Origin: DATEJJ01 sp039649115
GTDB lineage: Bacteria; Actinomycetota; Actinomycetes; Mycobacteriales; Micromonosporaceae
NCBI GenBank assembly: GCA_039649115.1
Contig: JBBWZQ010000211.1
Coordinates: forward strand, 1 to 10,801
DNA length: 10,801 bases
Reading direction: 5' to 3'
Part shown: positions 5,887 to 10,801 of the stretch, in pieces
Numbering within the stretch: the first letter of the stretch is position 1
Layout: the number at the start of each line of letters is the position of its first letter
Notes under the pieces: model-generated
Database searches by the model: none
What the model was told of the DNA's origin: nothing
What the model saw: the letters and a program-made list of their open reading frames with translations, nothing else
Program-made: the position numbers and the translations under genes

Positions 5887-6939
5887 TCAGGTGGAGTCGC
5901 GCACCACCAGTTCGGTGGGCACGATCACCGCGGACGGGCTGTCCCCGTCGATGAGCCCGAGCAGCAGCCGGACCATCTCCGCGCTGATCCGGGCGTACGA
6001 CTGGCGGATCGTGGTCAGGTGCGGGTGCGAGGCGGTCGCGATGCTGGAGTCGTCGAAGCCGCCCACCGCCACGTCCTCGGGCACCCGCCGGCCGGCCCGG
6101 TGCAGCGCGGTCAGCGCGCCGGCCGCCATCAGGTCGGACGCGACGAACACGGCGTCCAGGTCGGGTGCGGACACGAGCAGCTGGTCCATCGCCGCCTCGC
6201 CGCCCCGCCGGGAGTAGTCGCCGCTCGCGATCAGGCGCGGGTCGTTCTCGCCGAGCACGTCGCGGTACCCGTCCAGCCGGCCGATGCCGCCCCCGGTGTC
6301 CAGCGGCCCGGTGATGGTGGCGATCCGCCGGCGCCCGATCGAGCGCAGGTACCCGACCATCTGGGCGGCCCCGTCGCGCTCGTCGGCCGCCACGTAGGCC
6401 ACCGAGCGCTCGTACCCGAGCGGTTTTCCGCACGCGACCACGGGCAGGTCCCGGGCGATCAGCTCGGCGACGAGCGGGTTGCCGGAGTGGGTGGACACCA
6501 GCAGCGCGCCGTCCACGTGCCCGGCGGTGAGGTAGCGGACCACCCGCTTGCGGTCGTCCTGGCTGCCGGCCAGGGTGAGCAGCAGGGTGATGTCGTGCTC
6601 GGCCAGCGCCTGGGTGCATCCGTGCAGCAGCACGTTGAAGTTGGGGTCCTCGAACAGCCGGTCCTGCGCCTCGGACAGGATGAAGGCCACCGACTGGGAG
6701 CGCTGCGTGACGAGGCTGCGCGCGTGCTGATTCACCACGTACCCGGTCTGCCGCATCGCCTTCTGCACGGCCTCCAGCGCGGTGTTGCTGACGTCGTGGC
6801 CGCCGTTGAGCACGCGGGAGACGGTGCCCCGGGACACGCCGGCGGCGGCCGCCACGTCGTTGATCGTCGGGCGCTGGCGCTGCGGGCGCCCGCGGGATCG
6901 AGGTGCTGCTGTCACGGCCCCATTCTCTACTCTGCTCAC
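5887..6939 (-). CDS. LacI-family transcriptional regulator
   Basis: A 350-residue repressor. The N-terminal helix-turn-helix at residues 25-45 reads TINDVAAAAGVSRGTVSRVLNG, followed by the hinge helix (TGYVVNQHARSL) and a periplasmic-binding-protein-like effector domain ending in the family's usual GFDDSSIA and TELVVRDS segments. It is the last gene of the sugar transporter operon: its GTG start (6939) directly abuts the permease stop codon (6942-6940). AAGGG, 4 nt before that GTG, can serve as ribosome site. The first codons (AGA GTA GAG AAT) are unusually AT-rich for this genome, so a GTG at 6915 is an alternative start. The recognition helix resembles that of CebR-like repressors, and two CebR-like operators lie in the divergent control region (10163-10277). 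The probable role is repression of the transporter and GH42 genes, relieved by a sugar, with autoregulation through the operon promoter. Confidence 0.93.
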   Translation of the reverse strand: MSRVENGAVTAAPRSRGRPQRQRPTINDVAAAAGVSRGTVSRVLNGGHDVSNTALEAVQKAMRQTGYVVNQHARSLVTQRSQSVAFILSEAQDRLFEDPNFNVLLHGCTQALAEHDITLLLTLAGSQDDRKRVVRYLTAGHVDGALLVSTHSGNPLVAELIARDLPVVACGKPLGYERSVAYVAADERDGAAQMVGYLRSIGRRRIATITGPLDTGGGIGRLDGYRDVLGENDPRLIASGDYSRRGGEAAMDQLLVSAPDLDAVFVASDLMAAGALTALHRAGRRVPEDVAVGGFDDSSIATASHPHLTTIRQSYARISAEMVRLLLGLIDGDSPSAVIVPTELVVRDST

Positions 6940-7845
6940 CTAGCCCTTGACCGCGCCCGTCAGCAGGTCCACCCGCCAGTACCGCTGGAGTGCCAGGAAC
7001 AGCGCCACGAGGGGGGCGACGGACAGCAGCGCGCCGGTGAGCACCAGGGTGTACAGCGCGGGCGTGGTGTTGCCCTGGCTGAGCATCGTGTACAGGCCGA
7101 CGGTGACCGGGAACTTGTGGTCGTCGCTCAACATGATGAACGGCAGCAGGAAGTTGTTCCAGATCGCCACGAACTGGAAGAGGAACACGGTCACCAGCCC
7201 CGGCACCATCGACGGCACGGCGACGCTGCGGAAGATCCGCCATTCGCTGGCACCGTCGGCGCGGGCCGCCTCGATCAGCGAGTCGGGGATCGCCGCGGCG
7301 GCGTAGATGCGGGCGAGGTAGATGCCGTACGGGCTGATGATGCTCGGCAGCAGCACCGACAGGTACGAGTCGGTCAGCCCGACCTTGGCCATCAGCAGGT
7401 ACTGCGGGATCGCCAGCGTGATGCCGGGTACCAGCACGCCGGCCAGCAGCACGTTGAACAGCAACGCCCGGCCGCGGAACCGGTACTTGGCCAGGGTGTA
7501 GCCGGACAGCCCGGACAGCGCGGCGGACAGCAGCGCGCCGACCCCGGCGTACAGCGCGGTGTTGAGCATCCACCGCCAGTACAGGCCGCTGTAGTACGCG
7601 GACAGGTTGCGCACGTTGTCGACCAGCGAGCCGCCCGGCGTGAGGGTGAACGTGCTGAACAGCTCGGCCCGGCTCTTGGTCGAGGCGATCAGCACCCAGA
7701 CCACCGGGAACAGGCAGTACAGCGCGCCCAGCAGGAGCACGGCGGTGGGCACGAGCGCCGGACGGGGCCTCGGGGAGCGGCTGGCCGCGGTGCGGGTACG
7801 GGTGCCCGTGCGGCGGGCCGGGCTGGTCGAGAGAGTGGTGCTCAT
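6940..7845 (-). CDS. Sugar ABC transporter permease 2 (MalG/CebG type)
   Basis: A 301-residue inner-membrane permease of the carbohydrate-uptake type 1 importer class. A basic, Arg/Thr/Pro-rich cytoplasmic N-terminus (about 30 residues) is followed by roughly six membrane segments, near 31-54, 95-117, 128-150, 160-180, 212-235 and 264-286. The EAA loop that contacts the ATPase is EAARADGASEWRIFRSVAVP (192-211). The ending LLTGAVKG is typical of MalG-like subunits. ATG 7845 overlaps the stop of permease 1 as ATGA (7842-7845), indicating translational coupling, so the longer upstream open frame is not used. It pairs with permease 1 to form the transmembrane channel; sugar specificity cannot be read from it. 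Confidence 0.95.
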   Translation of the reverse strand: MSTTLSTSPARRTGTRTRTAASRSPRPRPALVPTAVLLLGALYCLFPVVWVLIASTKSRAELFSTFTLTPGGSLVDNVRNLSAYYSGLYWRWMLNTALYAGVGALLSAALSGLSGYTLAKYRFRGRALLFNVLLAGVLVPGITLAIPQYLLMAKVGLTDSYLSVLLPSIISPYGIYLARIYAAAAIPDSLIEAARADGASEWRIFRSVAVPSMVPGLVTVFLFQFVAIWNNFLLPFIMLSDDHKFPVTVGLYTMLSQGNTTPALYTLVLTGALLSVAPLVALFLALQRYWRVDLLTGAVKG

Positions 7846-8783
7846 CGTTCCTGTCCAAATGCGCGCTTCTGGACCAGGCGCAGGAACCCGAACGACAGCA
7901 CCAGCGTGACCGCCGCGAGCACGACGGAGGCGGCGGCGGCGGTGTAGATGTCGTCGTGGGCGAACGCGTCCTGGTAGATCTTCATGAGCGGGGTCCAGGT
8001 GCTGGACATCGAGTTGGTCAGCGGCCGCAGGGCGAACGGCTCGCTGAACACCTGCAGCGTGGCGATGGTGGAGAAGACCGCGGTCATGATGAGCGCCGGA
8101 GTGATCATCGGTACCTTGATCCGCAGCGCGATCTGGGTCTCGCTGGCGCCGTCCAGGCGGGCCGACTCGTAGATCTCCTGAGGTACCGCGCGCAGGGCGG
8201 TGTACATGACGATCATGTTGAAGCCGACGCCGCCCCAGATCGCGATGTTGATCAGGGAGAAGTAGATCGTCGTCGGGCTGAGCAGGTCGACCGGCGACCC
8301 GCCCAGCTTCTGCAGCAGGTACTGGCCGGGGCCGACCGAGGGCAGGTACAGGAAGCCCCACACCAGGCTGGCGATGACCGCGGGCACCGCGTACGGCAGG
8401 AAGATGGCGATGCGGGCGAACCGCGCCAGGCGTACCCGGGGCACGTCCAGCAGCAGGGCGAACAGCAGCGCCAGCAGGAGCATCGCCGGCACCAGCATCG
8501 CGCCGTAGCCGAGCACCCGCAGGGCACCGTGCCAGAACTCGCCGTCGTGCATGACCGCCCGGTAGTTGGCGAGCCCGACGAAGGCTTCGGCGCGGGCGCC
8601 CCGACCCAGGCCCAGCCCGCTGATGTGCACCCGGCGCAGGCTCAGGTACACCGTGTACCCGATCGGCACCAGGAGGAACAGGACGAACATGACGACGGCG
8701 GGGGCGAGGAAGACGTACGGCACCCGTCTGGGTGCCGTACGCCCGCGCCGCCGGCCGCCCGCGCGGGTGGCAGCCGTACTCAT
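7842..8783 (-). CDS. Sugar ABC transporter permease 1 (MalF/CebF type)
   Basis: A 313-residue inner-membrane permease. An Arg-rich N-terminus (residues 1-20) precedes the first membrane segment (VPYVFLAPAVVMFVLFLLVP, 21-40). Further segments lie near 90-112, 124-146, 172-196, 226-245 and 282-304. The EAA loop is ESARLDGASETQIALRIKV (206-224). Length and layout fit MalF-type subunits lacking the large periplasmic loop, as in Gram-positive bacteria. It begins 10 nt after the binding-protein stop, with AGGGAGA just upstream of ATG 8783, and its end overlaps permease 2 by 4 nt. The set is therefore one transcription unit. Confidence 0.95.
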   Translation of the reverse strand: MSTAATRAGGRRRGRTAPRRVPYVFLAPAVVMFVLFLLVPIGYTVYLSLRRVHISGLGLGRGARAEAFVGLANYRAVMHDGEFWHGALRVLGYGAMLVPAMLLLALLFALLLDVPRVRLARFARIAIFLPYAVPAVIASLVWGFLYLPSVGPGQYLLQKLGGSPVDLLSPTTIYFSLINIAIWGGVGFNMIVMYTALRAVPQEIYESARLDGASETQIALRIKVPMITPALIMTAVFSTIATLQVFSEPFALRPLTNSMSSTWTPLMKIYQDAFAHDDIYTAAAASVVLAAVTLVLSFGFLRLVQKRAFGQER

Positions 8784-8793
8784 CGAATCTCCC

Positions 8794-10107
8794 TCAGCCG
8801 GTCGCGACCGTGAAGCCGTTCTTCTTCATGTCATCGACCGTGGCCTGTTGCATGGTGTCCACCGCCGAGGTGAACGCGCCCTTGCTCGTGATCACCTTGC
8901 CGAACGCATCCTTGTACGTCGCGTAGGTGACGTTGACGTTGGGGCCCCAGGTCACCCCGGCCGCGGTGTCCGCGATCTGCTTGGCCAGCTGGTAGAAGTC
9001 GGTCTGCTGGGCGAAGAACTCGGGCGGGGAGGCCAGCGCCGGGCCGGACTGCGCGTCGCGGTCGGCCGGGTACAGGCCGCCCTGGGTCACCAGGCCGGAG
9101 GTCGCCTGCGGGTCGGTGTTCAGCCAGGTGGCGAACTGGACGGCGGCGTCGATGTGCTTGGACTTCGCCGCGATCGCGGTGGACGAGCCACCCCAGTTGC
9201 CGGTCTTGTTCTCGCCCGCGGTCCACTGCGGCAGCGGGGCCATCGTCCACTTGCCCTTGGTGTCGGCCGCGTTGCCGGCCAGCACCCCGGGCCCCCAGAC
9301 CGCGCTGGGCCAGGCGAGCAGGGTGCCGTCGTTGAGCGCCTTGTTCCAGGCCGGCGTGTACATCGGCTGCTTGTCGATGACACCGGTGTTGACCAGGTTG
9401 CCCCAGTAGTCCGCGACCTTCTTGGTGGCGGCGTCGTTGACGTTGACCTTCCAGGTGCTGCCGTTGACGCTCCACCATGCCGACCCGGCCTGCTCGGTGA
9501 GGCCCGCGAACCAGCCCGGGTCGGCCGAGGAGAACGTGGTCAGGTAGGACTTCGGCGCCTTCTGCCGGACAGTCTTCGCGAGTGCCGCGAACTCGTCCCA
9601 GGTCTTCGGCACGGCGAGGCCGTACCTGGTGAACAGGTCGCTGCGGTAGTACAGCATCATCGGCCCGGAGTCCTGCGGGAGCCCGTAGACCGCGTCGGTG
9701 CCCAGCGTCACCTGCTGCCAGACGCCGTCGGCGAAGTGCGACTTCACCGCGGTGGTCTGCTTCTTGATGTCGGCCGCCACGTCGTTGCTCACCAGCGTCG
9801 GCAGGGCCTGGTACTCGGCCTGGAAGAGGTCGGGGGGATTGCCCGCCTTCGCGGCGGTGAGGACCTTCGTGACCTCTTCGTCGCCCTGTGCCTGCTTGCT
9901 CGCCGTCACGTGGATGTTCGGGTGCGCGGTGTTCCACAGCGCGACGACCTTGTCGATGTTCGGTACCCAGGTCCAGAAGCTCAGCTCGACCTTCTGGTTG
10001 CTGTTGGCCGTGCTGGAACTACTAGGTGAACTCGAACTGCAGCCGGCGGCCAGCAGGCTGACGCCCAGCGCCGCCGCCAACAGCTTCGCAGTCGTATGGA
10101 TCTTCAT
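8794..10107 (-). CDS. Sugar-binding lipoprotein of an ABC importer (family 1 solute-binding protein)
   Basis: A 437-residue extracellular binding protein. The lipoprotein signal peptide MKIHTTAKLLAAALGVSLLA ends in the lipobox LAAGC, so Cys23 would be lipidated and anchor the protein outside the membrane. A Ser-rich linker follows (to about residue 38), then a two-lobed domain with family landmarks VELSFWTWVPN, PDLFQAEYQALP, MLYYRSDLFTRYGLAVPKTWDEFAAL and AIAAKSKHIDAAVQFATWL. Tryptophan is abundant, as in oligosaccharide binders. ATG 10107 is chosen with GGGAG a few nt upstream; an in-frame GTG at 10119 would put extra residues before the signal peptide. It is first in an operon with two permeases and a LacI regulator, and divergent from a GH42 beta-galactosidase. 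That context suggests a beta-galactoside or related oligosaccharide as ligand. Confidence 0.95.
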   Translation of the reverse strand: MKIHTTAKLLAAALGVSLLAAGCSSSSPSSSSTANSNQKVELSFWTWVPNIDKVVALWNTAHPNIHVTASKQAQGDEEVTKVLTAAKAGNPPDLFQAEYQALPTLVSNDVAADIKKQTTAVKSHFADGVWQQVTLGTDAVYGLPQDSGPMMLYYRSDLFTRYGLAVPKTWDEFAALAKTVRQKAPKSYLTTFSSADPGWFAGLTEQAGSAWWSVNGSTWKVNVNDAATKKVADYWGNLVNTGVIDKQPMYTPAWNKALNDGTLLAWPSAVWGPGVLAGNAADTKGKWTMAPLPQWTAGENKTGNWGGSSTAIAAKSKHIDAAVQFATWLNTDPQATSGLVTQGGLYPADRDAQSGPALASPPEFFAQQTDFYQLAKQIADTAAGVTWGPNVNVTYATYKDAFGKVITSKGAFTSAVDTMQQATVDDMKKNGFTVATG

Positions 10108-10162
10108 ATGCTCTCCCACCTCATGGCCACCGTTCCCGTGGACGATGGATCCGGGCTGACGC

Positions 10163-10176
10163 CGTGAGCGCTCCCA
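10163..10176 (-). promoter_or_regulatory. LacI/CebR-like operator on the transporter side
   Basis: On the minus strand this reads TGGGAGCGCTCACG. It matches 12 of 14 positions of the Streptomyces CebR operator TGGGAGCGCTCCCA. It overlaps the last base of the proposed -10 box of the minus-strand promoter, so bound repressor would block transcription of the transporter operon. Confidence 0.7.
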
Positions 10177-10205
10177 GTTTCGAGTCCATCTCGGCAGAGT
10201 GTCAA
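10176..10205 (-). promoter_or_regulatory. Candidate promoter of the transporter operon
   Basis: On the minus strand, a perfect -35 box TTGACA (10205-10200) is followed after 18 nt by GAAACT (10181-10176), a poor -10 box matching 3 of 6 positions. The exact -35 in such GC-rich DNA and the adjoining operator make this the best candidate, but the -10 is weak. Confidence 0.5.
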
Positions 10206-10220
10206 TAGGTTACGACGCTG

Positions 10221-10249
10221 TTAAAGCCGTTCCGTTACCGTGGCATACT
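10221..10249 (+). promoter_or_regulatory. Candidate promoter of the GH42 gene
   Basis: TTAAAG (10221-10226) and CATACT (10244-10249) are 17 nt apart, matching 3 of 6 and 4 of 6 consensus positions. Transcription would start near 10256, and the second operator lies just downstream at 10264-10277. This promoter is weakly supported. Confidence 0.4.
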
Positions 10250-10263
10250 CAAAGCCACATGGT

Positions 10264-10277
10264 TGGGAGCGTTCACA
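10264..10277 (+). promoter_or_regulatory. LacI/CebR-like operator on the GH42 side
   Basis: TGGGAGCGTTCACA matches 12 of 14 positions of the CebR palindrome. It differs from the transporter-side site, read on its own strand, at only 2 of 14 positions. It lies between the predicted transcription start and the GH42 ribosome site AGGAG (10281-10285), a good roadblock position. Confidence 0.7.
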
Positions 10278-10290
10278 GCTAGGAGCTCAT

Positions 10291-10801
10291 ATGGGTGGCA
10301 CGGACAGGCGCGGCGGACCGGTGTGGCTGCGCGGGCTGGACGCGATCGCCTACGGCGGTGACTACAACCCCGAACAGTGGCCGGAAGAGGTCTGGCACGA
10401 GGACGTCGAGCTGATGCGCGAGGCCGGGGTCAACCTGGTCAGTGTCGGCATCTTCGCCTGGGCGCTGCTGGAGCCGACCGAGGGCAGCTTCACCTTCGAC
10501 TGGCTGGACCGGGTGCTCGACCTGCTGCACGGCGCGGGCATCCGGGTCGACCTGGCCACGCCCACCGCGGCTCCGCCAGCCTGGTTCACCCGCGCGTACC
10601 CCGGCTCGCGGCTGGTCGACCGGGAGGGCCGGGTGCTGGGCAGCGGCGGGCGGCAGAGCTTCTGCCCCAGCTCGCCGGAGTACGCCCGCGCCGCGGTACG
10701 CATCACGCAGGAGCTCGGCCAGCGCTACGCCAGCCACCCGGCCCTGGCCCTGTGGCACCTGCACAACGAGTTCGCCGGGGTGAACGCGCACTGCTACTGC
10801 G
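10291..10801 (+). CDS. GH42 beta-galactosidase (5' part, runs off the window)
   Basis: The first 170 residues of a glycoside hydrolase family 42 enzyme, which removes terminal beta-galactose from lactose-like or galacto-oligosaccharide substrates. Visible landmarks are YGGDYNPEQWPEEVW near residues 21-35, GVNLVSVGIFAWALLEPTEG, a TPTAAPPAWF segment, and WHLHNEFAG with Asn159-Glu160, where Glu160 is the expected acid/base. The nucleophile Glu lies beyond the window. Cys125, Cys168 and Cys170 (the last two in HCYC) match the cysteine cluster that binds zinc in some GH42 enzymes. ATG 10291 has AGGAG 5 nt upstream. No signal peptide is present, so it acts on sugar already imported. It is divergent from the ABC importer and preceded by a LacI-type operator. 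The family's usual length is about 650-700 residues, so most of the gene is missing here. Confidence 0.95.
   Translation, partial: MGGTDRRGGPVWLRGLDAIAYGGDYNPEQWPEEVWHEDVELMREAGVNLVSVGIFAWALLEPTEGSFTFDWLDRVLDLLHGAGIRVDLATPTAAPPAWFTRAYPGSRLVDREGRVLGSGGRQSFCPSSPEYARAAVRITQELGQRYASHPALALWHLHNEFAGVNAHCYC

Larger units (their letters stand above)
10108..10290. promoter_or_regulatory. Divergent control region of transporter operon and GH42 gene
   Basis: These 183 bp separate the divergent starts of the binding protein (-) and GH42 enzyme (+). They hold two promoter candidates and two operator-like palindromes, listed separately. The centre (about 10200-10260) is clearly more AT-rich than its surroundings, as expected for a promoter zone. 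Confidence 0.8.

Noticed and set aside
5850..5890. Bidirectional terminator between the converging merR and lacI genes
   Set aside because: Only 13 nt lie between the genes. Short palindromes such as CCGGCCGG occur, but I find no convincing stem followed by a U-tract in either direction.
5572..7947. A 791-codon + strand frame, and antisense frames over the transporter genes
   Set aside because: They overlap the merR, lacI and permease genes, which are secure. The translated text is repetitive and matches no family I know.
7846..8361. Longer permease 2 starting upstream in the same frame
   Set aside because: The extra part overlaps permease 1 out of frame. ATG 7845 gives the normal length and an ATGA coupling.

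Overview
The window is high-GC (about 70% or more by eye), densely packed DNA with strong third-position G/C bias, typical of an actinomycete. Codon habits, the short GAGCGAAGCGAG-type intergenic element and the gene order suggest a Micromonosporaceae genome (Actinoplanes/Micromonospora type). This placement is an inference from style, not from a marker gene.

Left part (1-4978, all + strand). A short inverted repeat and seven copies of a 14-bp tandem repeat lie upstream of a small acidic DUF5709-type protein. A histidine-catabolism cluster follows: urocanate hydratase (hutU), an M20-family amidohydrolase, and formimidoylglutamate deiminase (hutF). Together they suggest the route urocanate -> imidazolonepropionate -> formiminoglutamate -> N-formylglutamate -> glutamate. 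No HutG-type deformylase is visible, and the M20 enzyme sits where that step is needed. hutI, hutH and a dedicated hut regulator are not in the window. Between hutU and the M20 gene is a 14-codon reading frame whose stop overlaps the M20 start codon (ATGA), which looks like a translational coupler.

Middle (4975-5873, + strand). A two-gene stress module encodes an Hsp20 small heat-shock protein and a short MerR-type regulator. A good SigA/HrdB-type promoter (TTGAAA-N16-TAGAAT) overlaps the hutF stop codon. A small palindrome lies in the leader, and a GC-rich hairpin sits between the two genes.

Right part (5887-10801). This is a sugar-uptake locus. A minus-strand operon runs solute-binding lipoprotein -> permease 1 -> permease 2 -> LacI-type repressor, with overlaps or gaps of 10 nt or less. 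Divergent from it is the 5' end of a GH42 beta-galactosidase, which continues beyond the window. The 183-bp divergent control region carries two operator-like sites, each matching 12 of 14 positions of the known Streptomyces CebR palindrome. They are placed in mirror fashion, one per transcription direction. The likely logic is import of a beta-galactoside, intracellular hydrolysis by GH42, and control by the LacI protein encoded at the operon's end. No ATPase subunit is encoded here, so a shared MsiK-like ATPase elsewhere is expected.

I see no clearly new multi-gene system. The best leads are the M20 enzyme as a HutG substitute, the coupled mini-ORF, the mirrored operators, the Hsp20-MerR control elements, and the confinement of rare Val GTA and some rare Thr codons to palindromic contexts.
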